64,000 nt of DNA from the NCBI GenBank assembly GCA_963708095.1, contig OY970182.1:4092001-4156000 (forward strand), written 5' to 3'. Position numbers and translations under genes: made by a program. The notes below the pieces were generated by a model. The model saw nothing but the letters and a program-made list of their open reading frames with translations, had not been told where the DNA came from and did no database searches. Shown piece after piece: positions 8,813 through 17,087 of this stretch. The DNA is from JAJZVS01 sp963708095 (lineage in GTDB: Bacteria > Pseudomonadota > Alphaproteobacteria > Acetobacterales > Acetobacteraceae). The first letter of the stretch is position 1, and the number at the start of each line of letters is the position of its first letter.

Positions 8813-9589
8813 TTACAGCGACGTGCCGGCGGCTTCGTTGCTGACGGACCAGAACAGCAGGCGACGGCCCAGCGCCTGCAGGCCGTAGTGGAAGAACAGC
8901 CCGGTGGCAGACAGAAGCACGACGCTGGCAAACACGCCGGGCGTGTCCATCTGGTTGCTCTCGTTGACGATCAGGAATCCCATGCCCTGGTTGGCGCCGA
9001 GGAACTCGCCCACGATCACCGCCAGGATGGCGAAGATGATGCCGATATTGGCGCCGGCCAGCAGGAAGGGCAGGGCACCGGGCAGTTTCACTTTCCAGAA
9101 CAGCTGCAGCTTGCTGGCGCGCAGCGAGCGCATCAGCGCAACCTGATCCGGGTCGGTGGTGGCCATGCCGTGTACGGTGTTCAGGAACACCGGGAAGAAA
9201 GCCGAGATCGCGCCCAGCACGATCTTCGACTCGGGGCCGAATCCGAACCACACGATGATGATCGGCGCCAGCGCGATGCGCGGCATCGATTGCAGCGCGA
9301 CCAGCAGCGGATACAGCGTGCGCGAGGCGAATCGCACCTCGGCCACCAGCGTGCCCAGCGCCACGCCAGGGATGAAGGCGAACACGAACGCCACCAGTGT
9401 GGACCCCAGCGTGGTGAGGAAATTGCTGGCGTACAGCGAGCGGTCCACCACCAGCGAACGCGCAATGTCGGACGGGGCCGGGATGAAGTAGCTCTTCACC
9501 CCGAGCAGATCGAGCGTCACTTGCCACAATGCCAACACCACGACGAAGGTGCCGACGGCGTACGCTGCATCGGTGGCACGCGTGTTCAT
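8813..9589 (-). CDS. ABC transporter permease, SsuC/TauC type
   Basis: A 258-residue inner-membrane permease with about six membrane segments and the BPD_transp_1 signature near its C-terminal half (residues ~145-200; FWKVKLPGALPFLLAGANIG is the EAA-type loop that touches the ATPase). The start ATG overlaps the ATPase stop as ATGA, so the two are translationally coupled. It forms the membrane channel for the NMT1-type binding protein. Members of this group move sulfonates, pyrimidines, aromatic acids and other small molecules. Confidence 0.9.
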   Translation of the reverse strand: MNTRATDAAYAVGTFVVVLALWQVTLDLLGVKSYFIPAPSDIARSLVVDRSLYASNFLTTLGSTLVAFVFAFIPGVALGTLVAEVRFASRTLYPLLVALQSMPRIALAPIIIVWFGFGPESKIVLGAISAFFPVFLNTVHGMATTDPDQVALMRSLRASKLQLFWKVKLPGALPFLLAGANIGIIFAILAVIVGEFLGANQGMGFLIVNESNQMDTPGVFASVVLLSATGLFFHYGLQALGRRLLFWSVSNEAAGTSL

Positions 9590-10380
9590 GTGGGGCTCCC
9601 TTCGGCCGGCCGCAGCATGCCGCGGATCTGTTCGGCGAGCTGGCCGAAGCGTGGGTCGCCCAGCAGCGCCAGGCTGCGCGGGCGGGCGAGATCGACCTCG
9701 ATCACCTTTTTCACCCGCCCGGGACGCGGCGTCATCACCACGATCCGATCGCTCAGCAGCACGGCCTCGGGGATATTGTGGGTGACGAAGACGATGCTAC
9801 GGCCGGTCGCCTGCCAGATCCTGAGCAGTTCCAGGTTCAGCTCTTCGCGCGTCATCGCATCCAATGCAGCGAACGGCTCGTCCATCAGCAGCACGCTGGA
9901 ATCATAGATCAGCGCGCGGGCGATCGAGGCACGCTGCTGCATGCCGCCGGACAGCTCGCGGGGATAGGCGTCCTCGAACCCGGCCAGCCCGACCATAGCA
10001 AGCAGCTCGCGGGCCTTCTCGATATAGGCGGCGCGCGGCCGCAGACCGATCACCTCCGCCGGCAGCAGTACGTTGTCCAGCACACGGCGCCAGGGCAGCA
10101 GTACCGGGCGCTGGAACACCAGCCCGACTTCGGTGGAAGGCCCGTTCGCGGCACGGCCGCGGAAACGGATCTCGCCGGCGGTGGGGCGGATCAGCCCGGC
10201 CATCAGGCTCAGCAGCGTCGTCTTACCGCAGCCGCTGGGGCCCACGATGCTGACGAACTCGCCGGGGCCGATGTCGAGCGTGGTGGGGCTGAGCGCCACG
10301 ACGGCGGAGTCGCGCAGCGTGCGGTAGGTCTTCTCCACACCAGCGAGCTGCATCAGCGGCGCCGCGGTGCTGGCGCGCAT
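9586..10380 (-). CDS. ABC transporter ATP-binding protein, SsuB/TauB type
   Basis: About 264 residues with Walker A GPSGCGKTTLLSLMAGL, Q-loop region VFQRPVLLPWRRVLDNV, signature LSGGMQQRASIARAL, Walker B VLLMDEPFAALD and switch His in FVTHNIPEAV. The frame is open from 10401, but ATG 10380 is preferred because GGAGGA lies 7 bases upstream. It energises the nitrate/sulfonate/taurine-type importer encoded by the two following genes. Confidence 0.92.
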   Translation of the reverse strand: MRASTAAPLMQLAGVEKTYRTLRDSAVVALSPTTLDIGPGEFVSIVGPSGCGKTTLLSLMAGLIRPTAGEIRFRGRAANGPSTEVGLVFQRPVLLPWRRVLDNVLLPAEVIGLRPRAAYIEKARELLAMVGLAGFEDAYPRELSGGMQQRASIARALIYDSSVLLMDEPFAALDAMTREELNLELLRIWQATGRSIVFVTHNIPEAVLLSDRIVVMTPRPGRVKKVIEVDLARPRSLALLGDPRFGQLAEQIRGMLRPAEGSPT

Positions 10381-10393
10381 TACGGTTCCTCCG

Positions 10394-12010
10394 TCAGGCA
10401 TAGGTGGGGTCCGTCAGCATCTCGCGCAGCTGCGCCTTCGACACGCGCATCACCGCCTGCGAGCGGGGCAGATCGTCGAGGAAGATAAGGCGACGCGGCA
10501 CCTTGAAGTTGGCGAGCTGGGTGCGGCAATGCGCGAGCAGCGCGTCGGCGTCGCGGGGCGCACCCGGCGCGGGCACGACGAAGGCCACCGGCACCTCGCC
10601 CAGGCGCGGATGTGGTGCGCCCACCACCGCCACCTCCTTCGCCAAAGGATGCGCCATCAGCACTTCTTCCACTTCGAGTGGCGACAGGTTCTCACCGCCG
10701 ACGCGGATCACGTCCTTCAGCCGGCTGAGGAACTTGATGAAGCCGCCGGGCAGCCGCACACCGGCATCGCCGGTGCGCAGGAACCGGTCCGGACCAATCG
10801 CCTTGGCGGTTGCAGCGGGATCGCGGAAATAGCCATGCATCACGTTCCAACCGCGCACCTGGATTTCGCCCGGCGTACCGTTCGGCAGCTCCTGCCCGGT
10901 ATCCGGATCAACGATGCGCACCTCAATCCCTTCATGCGGCCGGCCGTCCGAGTCATGCCGCATCTCCACCGGATCGTCGGCGCGGCAAATCGCCACATTG
11001 CCGCCGGTCTCGGTGAGACCGTACACCTCGCATTGTAGCGTGCCGAGCAGCGATTCGAGGCGCGCCATCTCGACGGCAGGGGCGCTGTACCAAGCCCGGT
11101 GGAAGGCGGCGAGGTGCTTGCGATCGAAGTCCGGTAGCAGTGCGATCTCCTGCAGCGGGATGATCGACCCGTGATACAGCGTGATGCCTTCGCCGGTGAA
11201 CACATCCCACGCTTCGTCCGCGCGATAGGCCTGCGCGGTGAAATAGGTGGTGCCGGAGATCAGGGTGGCCAGCAGCCCGTGCATGTAGCCGCTGCAATGG
11301 AAGAACGGGCCGACGCTGTAGAAGCGCTGGTCCGGTGCCATCTGCTGGCGTTGCGCCACCGCCTCGGCCAGCCGCAGCAGTCCAACATGGCCCAACATGA
11401 CCCCCTTCGGCGCAGCGGTGGTGCCGGAGGTGGACAGGATCGCGGCAACACCCGCGAGTTCGGCGTATTCGCCGGAATCGGTCTGCGCTACCAGGTGCGC
11501 GGCCGGCGGCAGCGGCGGCAAGGCATCGCCGCGTTGGCATTCGGCGGCGAAGTCGAGCATGCCGTCGTACCGTGGCCCGCGCAGCATCATGATCGGCGCC
11601 GGCACATCCTTGGCGCGCAGCTCGGCCAGGATCGGCGCAACCGCGTCCACCGCCTGCGTCTTGCCCAGGAAGTTGGCTTCCAGGATCCACAGTTTCGGCC
11701 GCGACAGGCCGATCATGTGGGCGATTTCCCGCGCGGTCAGCCTTGTGTTCAGGCCGACCATGACCGCGCCGCAACGGGCCGCACCAAACGCCGCGACGGC
11801 CCAGTCCACCTGGTTGGTCATCCACAGCGCAACACGATCGCCGGGCCGCACGCCGTGCGCGGCCAGCACGCGGCCGAACCGGTCGGCCCGCTGCGCCAGT
11901 TCCGCGAAGCTGATCACCTCGTCGCGGCGGCCGACGACGAGATAGTCGCGCGCACCATACCGCGTCGCGGCGTCGGCCAGAAGGCTGTAGATATCTGTGG
12001 GAAGGGTCAT
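10394..12010 (-). CDS. AMP-forming acyl-CoA synthetase (class I adenylating enzyme)
   Basis: About 538 residues of the ANL superfamily. The phosphate loop STSGTTAAPKGVML, the YGLTETGG block and the hinge LRTGDAGVRLPGGFIKFLSRLKD are present, as is VIRVGGENLSPLEVEEVL. At the C-terminal catalytic-lysine position the usual TGKVLK is replaced by AVMRVSK: an Arg with a Lys three residues later, a variant also seen in CaiC-like ligases. ATG 12010 overlaps the stop of the lyase gene (ATGA). It probably activates the imported carboxylic acid to its CoA thioester for the MaoC hydratase and the lyase. The substrate is not known. Confidence 0.88.
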   Translation of the reverse strand: MTLPTDIYSLLADAATRYGARDYLVVGRRDEVISFAELAQRADRFGRVLAAHGVRPGDRVALWMTNQVDWAVAAFGAARCGAVMVGLNTRLTAREIAHMIGLSRPKLWILEANFLGKTQAVDAVAPILAELRAKDVPAPIMMLRGPRYDGMLDFAAECQRGDALPPLPPAAHLVAQTDSGEYAELAGVAAILSTSGTTAAPKGVMLGHVGLLRLAEAVAQRQQMAPDQRFYSVGPFFHCSGYMHGLLATLISGTTYFTAQAYRADEAWDVFTGEGITLYHGSIIPLQEIALLPDFDRKHLAAFHRAWYSAPAVEMARLESLLGTLQCEVYGLTETGGNVAICRADDPVEMRHDSDGRPHEGIEVRIVDPDTGQELPNGTPGEIQVRGWNVMHGYFRDPAATAKAIGPDRFLRTGDAGVRLPGGFIKFLSRLKDVIRVGGENLSPLEVEEVLMAHPLAKEVAVVGAPHPRLGEVPVAFVVPAPGAPRDADALLAHCRTQLANFKVPRRLIFLDDLPRSQAVMRVSKAQLREMLTDPTYA

Positions 12011-12981
12011 GTCGCGACCGCCTCGATCTCGGTCGGTGCCAACCGGGCGTGCAGCAGGCTGCTGGGCAGCGGATGACCGACGATCGATTCGGCGAAGCGC
12101 GAGCACTCCACCAGTGCGTCGAGGTCCACGCCGGTCTCGATGCCCAACTGGCGGCAGAGGAACACGACTTCCTCGGTGCAGACATTGCCCGCCGCGCCGC
12201 GATGGCCGGCGAACGGACAGCCGCCCAGCCCGCCAACCGCAGTGTCGAACCGATCCACGCCTTCAAGCAGCGAGGCATAGACGTTGGCGATGCCCAGCCC
12301 ACGCGTGTCGTGCAGATGCATGGTCAGCGACAGGGCCGGCCAACGCTCGCGTACTGCGCCGACGGTGCGGCGGATGAGCTCGGGATCGGCCCAACCCATG
12401 GTGTCAGCCAGGCCGAGGGTGCGCAGCGTGCTGCCGACCTCGGCGGTGATGTCGTGCAGCTTCGCAACCAAGTCGAGCACGCGTGCAATCGCCACTGGAC
12501 CTTCATAGTTGCAGCCGAACGCCGCCATCACGCTGGCGGTCTCGACCGGATAGCCGGCTTCCCTGTACAGTGCAGCGATGCGGCGCTGCATCTCGAAATC
12601 CTGGTCCAGCGTACGACGCTGGTTGCGCTGCGCGAAGGTCTCTGACGCGGTGAGGGTAATCTTGCCGGTGACCTTCAGCGGCGGCGACGCGGCGATGGCG
12701 CGCTTCAGCCCGGTGTCGTTGAGGTAGATGCCGGTATAGGTCACACCGGCACGCAGCTGTAGCTGCGCGCAGATATCCTCGGCATCCGCCATCTGCGGCA
12801 CCTGCCTGGGCGAGACGAAGGAGACGATCTGCAACGTCTTCAGGCCGGTGCCGGCCAGCATCTCGATCAAGCGCACCTTGTCCGCAGTGCTGATCTTCTG
12901 CGGGTTGCCGATGCCCTCGAACTGGAACCCTTCGCGCGGGCCGACTTCGACGAGGCGGACAGATTTTGGAAGGTTGGACAT
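12007..12981 (-). CDS. HMG-CoA lyase-like enzyme (HMGL/DRE-TIM family)
   Basis: A 324-residue TIM-barrel lyase. Family landmarks are GPREGFQFE (catalytic Arg; usual GPRDGLQNE), FVSPRQVPQMADAEDI, the metal-binding HLHDTRGLGIANV and the catalytic-Cys loop GLGGCPFAGHRGAAGNV. The enzymes cleave 3-hydroxy-3-methyl-acyl-CoA to acetyl-CoA and a ketone or keto acid. The start ATG 12981 has GAGGAAA upstream. With the ligase and the MaoC hydratases it suggests a pathway in which a branched unsaturated acid is activated, hydrated to a tertiary alcohol and cleaved. HMG-CoA itself need not be the substrate. Confidence 0.9.
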   Translation of the reverse strand: MSNLPKSVRLVEVGPREGFQFEGIGNPQKISTADKVRLIEMLAGTGLKTLQIVSFVSPRQVPQMADAEDICAQLQLRAGVTYTGIYLNDTGLKRAIAASPPLKVTGKITLTASETFAQRNQRRTLDQDFEMQRRIAALYREAGYPVETASVMAAFGCNYEGPVAIARVLDLVAKLHDITAEVGSTLRTLGLADTMGWADPELIRRTVGAVRERWPALSLTMHLHDTRGLGIANVYASLLEGVDRFDTAVGGLGGCPFAGHRGAAGNVCTEEVVFLCRQLGIETGVDLDALVECSRFAESIVGHPLPSSLLHARLAPTEIEAVAT

Positions 12982-13009
12982 GGTTTCCTCAGCGGCGGTA
13001 GGTGCGTGC

Positions 13010-13564
13010 TTACGGCCAGGCGACAGGGTCGCTTCCGGTCGGAACGAAAGGGTACGGCACGGCAACGCCGCCCCGCTTCGGCAGCACGATCACGGTGGCG
13101 CCGTTCGTGGTGACCTTGTCGTTCTGATTGGTCAGAAACAGCGAGCAGCGGATGTAGCCCAGCCCATCGTGTTCGGCCTTCTCTTCCACCTTGCCACCGG
13201 CGATGACAGTGTTGTTCACTACGTCCATATCGCGGAACTCGAAGCGGATGCGCCACATCCAGCCGTCGCGGCCGGCGATGTCCTTGACGTAGTGGCACAG
13301 CACCTGCTGCTTCCACGAGCCGTTGACCAGCACGTTGGGCAGACCGTCGATCTCGCGGGCAAACTGCTGATCGTAGTGGATGCGATGCCAGTTCTCCATC
13401 GCCGCCGACCAGCGCATGATGTGCATGGTGGTGATGGGGCCTAGCGTGCGGCGCGGCAGGGCGGCGCCGGGTTCGATGTCGTCGAAATAGAGCTGCCGCC
13501 GCACAGCGGCATCGGTTGCGATCTGGTCCAACGCTTCCTCCGGCCGGCAGAGCCGGCGACACAT
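13010..13564 (-). CDS. MaoC-like hot-dog hydratase, first gene of the operon
   Basis: About 184 residues of the MaoC hot-dog fold. RRQLYFDDIEPGAALPRRTL opens the domain, and the segment MRWSAAMENWHRIHYDQQFA holds the His that forms the usual hydratase catalytic site. In-frame TTG 13585 and GTG 13582 also exist, but they lie inside the operator palindrome, so ATG 13564 is the likely start. It heads the operon and probably pairs with the MaoC_N-type protein at 7138-7662. Confidence 0.82.
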   Translation of the reverse strand: MCRRLCRPEEALDQIATDAAVRRQLYFDDIEPGAALPRRTLGPITTMHIMRWSAAMENWHRIHYDQQFAREIDGLPNVLVNGSWKQQVLCHYVKDIAGRDGWMWRIRFEFRDMDVVNNTVIAGGKVEEKAEHDGLGYIRCSLFLTNQNDKVTTNGATVIVLPKRGGVAVPYPFVPTGSDPVAWP

Positions 13565-13577
13565 AGAATTTGTCGTA

Positions 13578-13596
13578 GGCACCAATGATTGGTGCC
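13578..13596. promoter_or_regulatory. Perfect 19-bp palindrome, candidate MarR operator
   Basis: GGCACCAATGATTGGTGCC has 9-bp perfect arms around one base, extended by one more A/T pair (13577-13597). It sits 14 bp in front of the first operon gene, where a repressor would block transcription. Length and symmetry fit a MarR dimer site, and the operon encodes a MarR protein. Binding is inference. Confidence 0.6.
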
Positions 13597-13772
13597 TTCA
13601 ACAGTCGGCGCGACGTTATGCGACCCATCCGACCGGTGTCAAGTTAGCGGGAGCTGTGCCTCCCGCCATCCCGCCCTCCGGCTAGGCCGCGCATATGCTC
13701 GCAAGCTACTCGGGGTCACGACATAGAGAACGGGCAGGATGGCACGGTTGGCGGCACGGATCGGGAACATGA

Positions 13773-14050
13773 TCAGGCTGCGGCCGGCAAAGGCTCCGGT
13801 GTCCGGAGTGGCCTGAACCCGTCTCGGCCGGGTTCGCCGTCGGCGTCCCAGAGGTAATCGCCGGTGAGGTTGATGTGCTGCCGCCCGAACGGGCGAGGTG
13901 CGCGAGCAGCGCGTCCGGCACTTTCTCGCCGCCGCAGCGCAGCGCGACAACGGCTCTCCGAGCCTCCCGCAACAAGGCGTGGGTGGCGGCGCCTCGCCCG
14001 CCACGATGCTGTGCTCTCGTTCCGACGCCTATTTTAGCGGCCACGAGGCC
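13773..14050 (-). pseudogene. Tn3-family transposase C-terminal relic
   Basis: The end of a Tn3-type TnpA. One frame reads GEKVPDALLAHLA and the next continues as GRQHINLTGDYLWDADGEP, matching the family ending in which LLxHLxPLGWEHI is followed by the GDYLW block. A missing base near 13898 breaks the frame. Only the last ~80 residues remain, and no terminal repeat was found. Below it, to 13597, I see nothing recognisable. Confidence 0.7.
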
Positions 14051-14052
14051 GA

Positions 14053-14337
14053 TCACCGCCACACCGGCGGTTTCGTCCCCAGGCCGCGCATGAAGCGGTC
14101 GGTGATTTGCGCCGGATCGCGCTCGGTCTGCGCGGCCGGGGGCTGCTGATCGAGCCGAACCCCAATGAACCAGGGACCGTCGCCGCTGCGGGCGCGCTGT
14201 GTCAGCCGTTCGAAATCGGCCGCGTCATCCGCCCAGGCGCTGCGCGTCAGCCCGGAGCCACGGGCGATCTCCACGAGGTCCGCGCCGGCCGCGGTGGCGG
14301 TGGGTTGGCCGCCGGTGATCTGATAGGAGCGATTGTC
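14053..14337 (-). pseudogene. Thiamine-diphosphate enzyme C-terminal fragment (decarboxylase type)
   Basis: A 94-residue frame that ends normally but has lost everything upstream to the IS6 element. It contains YQITGGQPTATAAGADLVEI and FERLTQRARSGDGPWFIGVR, resembling the C-terminal half of ThDP decarboxylase subunits such as phosphonopyruvate or sulfopyruvate decarboxylase. The IS6 left end begins exactly at 14338, pointing to an IS6-driven adjacent deletion. Confidence 0.65.
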
Positions 14338-15186
14338 GGCTCTGGTGCAAATTGCTGGGTTCTCTATCCTCGGGGCTATCCAGTGGGTTGGGGGGCGGCG
14401 TGATGGCCAGGTTCCTGGGCTTGGAAGAGCTGTTCGAGGGTCGGCACTTCGATCGCGAGATCATCGTCTTGTGTGTGCGGTGGTAACTGCGCTTCAAGCT
14501 CAGCTTTCGGGATCTGGTGGAGATGATGGCCGAGCGTGGACTGTCGATCGCCCACACCACCATCATGCGCTGGGTGCGCCATTATGCTCCGGAGTTCGAG
14601 CGCCGCTGGAACCGTTTCGCGCAGCCGACCGGTGCGTCGTGGCGCGTGGACGAGACCTATGTGAAGATCCACGGCGAGTGGGTCTATCTGTACCGGGCGG
14701 TGGATCGTGCCGGGAACACCGTCGACTTTCGTCTCAGTCCCAGGCGCGACGTTGCGGCGGCCAAGGCGTTCTTTCGTAAGGCGATCAAGGGCCAGGGATC
14801 GAGCCCGCGGACCGTCACGTTGGACGGCTATGCCGCTTCGCACCGCGCGGTGCGGGAGATGAAGGCTGACGGTGAGCTGCCTGCCGACACCAAGCTGCGG
14901 TCATCGAGATACCTGAACAACCTGATCAAGCAGGACCATCGGGGTGTGAAACTACATATCGGTCCGATGCTTGGGTTCAAGCGGTTCAGGACGGCGGCGA
15001 TCGCCATAGCGGGTATCGAGCTGTTGCTGCGGATCCGCAAGGGACAATTCAACCTTAGCCAGCTGCGCCTTCGGGATAGACGTGCGCCCGTTGTCTGGGG
15101 CGCGGTCCTGGCAGCCCTGTAAACCTTACAACACCGGGTACCCGCGTCCACGACCTCTGGACCTTCAGGCTATTTGCACCAGAGCC
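14338..15186 (+). mobile_element. IS6-family insertion sequence (849 bp), transposase disrupted
   Basis: Terminal repeats GGCTCTGGTGCAAAT at 14338 and the complement ATTTGCACCAGAGCC ending at 15186 are typical of IS6/IS26-type elements. Flanking octamers (CGATTGTC and GCCGTGCT) do not match, so it is not a simple insertion; the left flank is a truncated gene. The right 387 bp recur at 50659-51045. Confidence 0.88.
14403..15122 (+). pseudogene. IS6-family transposase with an in-frame stop
   Basis: The full frame from ATG 14403 would give about 239 residues. A TAA at 14484-14486 replaces the Tyr codon expected in the conserved RWYLRFKLSFRDL block. After the stop the DDE core is complete: WRVDETYVKI, TLDGYAASHRAV and LIKQDHRGVK. 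Translation could restart at ATG 14517 (201 residues), which would remove the N-terminal DNA-binding helices. Probably inactive. Confidence 0.85.
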
Positions 15187-15195
15187 GCCGTGCTA

Positions 15196-15999
15196 TTATT
15201 CGTTGTGCGCGGTCATCCGAGCAAGCGCAGCGCGCATGTCGTCGCTGGAGATTGCCATCAAGCCGCGGTACGGGCGACTGAGATCGGTGATCACGAAAAC
15301 CGCACTACTGAGCGAAATCGCACATAGCAGAATCCCCAGCGCCGCCATCCGGTTACGCGGCGCCGCCAGCCCCAGCGCCAGGAAGGTGGCCATCAGCCAG
15401 AACACCAGGATCCAGAAGAATGGCGTCGAAAAGGAGGCGCCGGCGTCTTCGATGACGCTCGACCTGCCCTGCACAACATCGCGATAGGCCACGCGGCAAT
15501 CGTTGGCGGTGTTGACTGCGATCGATGTCCTGGGATCGAGCTCGCGAATTTGCTGGCCGATTTGGTCCATCAGGTTTCCCAGTACGGGCGACGCTCCGAC
15601 GACGGGCATGGCCGCCGTGTTCGGATAGCTGATACCGGTGGGCGGCTTCTCATGTGGCCACGTGCTGGCGATCACTGCCGCAGTGTAGCGTGCCAGGTCC
15701 GCGCGCGCGGATGCCGTGTCCGGTCCGTAGTCGCGCAGGCAATTGTCGAGCTGGGTGAGGTGCAACGCGTAGGCGTGCCGGTCGCGGGCGGCATGGTCGT
15801 AAGATGTCTTGACCGATGCCGTCAGCAGGCCGAGTACCAATGCCGCGAAGATGACCAGCATGCCGATGACCAGTTGCATGGTCTCTATGGTTTCGCGGGT
15901 CCGATAGGTTTCCGGCATGCGCGGACGAATGAAGCGACCAAGCCAGGCGCTCAGGACCAGCAGCGTGAGCGTGATGAGGGTGGTCCAGAAATCTTGCAT
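15196..15999 (-). CDS. DUF4239-like membrane protein
   Basis: About 267 residues starting at ATG 15999 (GGGGA upstream). There are two N-terminal membrane segments (residues ~5-25 and ~40-62), a soluble middle part, and two C-terminal segments (~210-255), the arrangement of the bestrophin-like DUF4239 family. The function of the family is not established. The gene lies isolated between IS6 and IS5 sequences. Confidence 0.6.
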   Translation of the reverse strand: MQDFWTTLITLTLLVLSAWLGRFIRPRMPETYRTRETIETMQLVIGMLVIFAALVLGLLTASVKTSYDHAARDRHAYALHLTQLDNCLRDYGPDTASARADLARYTAAVIASTWPHEKPPTGISYPNTAAMPVVGASPVLGNLMDQIGQQIRELDPRTSIAVNTANDCRVAYRDVVQGRSSVIEDAGASFSTPFFWILVFWLMATFLALGLAAPRNRMAALGILLCAISLSSAVFVITDLSRPYRGLMAISSDDMRAALARMTAHNE

Positions 16000-16198
16000 C
16001 CGCAGTCCCCTTGCATTTCTCTGGGAACTCCGCAGGCGCTCCGTCGCCGGCTGCCAGATTCCGCTCAACGCCTCAGTCCGAGGCGGTTGGTTGTCTGGAC
16101 CCTACTCGTTCAGTAACCCACCGGCATCATCGGGATACCCAGCTGAAACGAACTGTCGCCCCTTCGCGTCGAAATATCTGAGTATCTGTTTGTAGACG

Positions 16199-16890
16199 TC
16201 AGGCGCTGAGTTCCGCGACGACGAGGCGCTTGAAGCGGCGAGAGAGGATCGAGATGAACGCGACCTCGACGAAAGCGATGAGGTGCTCGTTCGAGCGCTC
16301 GAAGATGGTGTTCAACCGCCGGTAGCGGCTCAACCAGGCAAAGGACCGTTCCACCACCCAGCAGATGCCGGCGGGAATGAACCGCCCGTCTCGACCGCGC
16401 ACAATGGCCTCGACGGTGATGCCGAGGCCTGACCGGCCTCGGCCAGCCGTTTGCCCCGGTAGCCGAGATCGCCGAGCGCTGGGCCCTGGAAGCCGCCATC
16501 GGCGAGCTCACGGAGAACCGGAACGATGGCTTTGGTGTCATGGCGGTTCGCCGGCGCGACACCGATCGCCAGAGGGATGCCGTATTTCTCAACGGCCATC
16601 TGGATCTTGGTGCCGCGGATCTTCTTGCCGCCATCGATGCCGCGCGCAAAGCAACTCGGCGCCGAGCGGCAGGAGCGACTGTCGATGACCACGGCGCTCG
16701 GTTCTGGGGTATCGCCGCAGGCGCGCCGCCAGGTGCGGCGCAGCCGGTTGAGCAGCCGACGCCAGAGGCCGAGCCGGGTCCAGCGAGCAAACAGGCCAGA
16801 ACGCACGAATCGCCCGGATTTGGTAGATAAGCGGATAAGCCCGGAACGGTCTGACGCAAATTACCAGTCCGACCAACAGTTTGGCCCAAT
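16199..16890 (-). pseudogene. IS5-family transposase, frameshifted and N-terminally degraded
   Basis: Two frames together give the DDE part of an IS5-type transposase: VVIDSRSCRSAPSCFARGID (first Asp), IQMAVEKYGIPLAIGVAPAN, LGDLGYRGKRLAEAGQAS, then one frame over GRDGRFIPAGICWVVERSF with the catalytic Glu and RRLNTIFERSNEHLIAFVEV at the end. The frame break is near 16410-16430. No clear left terminal repeat was found; the 5' part runs into the long palindrome centred at 16932. Confidence 0.8.
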
Positions 16891-17074
16891 CCGGCGGCTT
16901 GACGCCGTACGGGCCTCGGTGACGGGAATCAGGTGATTCCCGTCACCGGACCCAACCCGCTTGGCCAGCGTCGGAATGGCGCAACCCTCTGTCCCGCCTG
17001 CAAAATCGCACCGACCCGTTCCAGCTTTGCCCGCTTATCTGCCAAATCCGGGCGTTTCGTGCGTTCTGGCCTGT
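16791..17074. repeat. 284-bp imperfect palindrome
   Basis: Arms 16791-16932 and 16933-17074 are inverted copies with the same centre throughout. The inner 15 bp are perfect (GGTGACGGGAATCA and complement around GG at 16932-16933), the middle ~85 bp is clearly related but diverged, and the outer ~44 bp differs at only about two positions (ACAGGCCAGAACGCACGAA and complement). The left arm overlaps the 5' part of the IS5 transposase relic, so this may be two related IS starts placed head to head. Confidence 0.75.
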
Positions 17075-17087
17075 TGGGTCTAGGCCA

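Noticed and set aside
8687..9907. 406-residue plus-strand frame
   Set aside because: It is antisense to the ABC permease and ATPase, has His/Gln/Arg-rich composition typical of antisense frames and no ribosome site.
10953..12302. 449-residue minus-strand frame overlapping the ligase and lyase genes
   Set aside because: Arg/Pro-rich shadow in the wrong frame; the real products have complete ANL and HMGL motifs.
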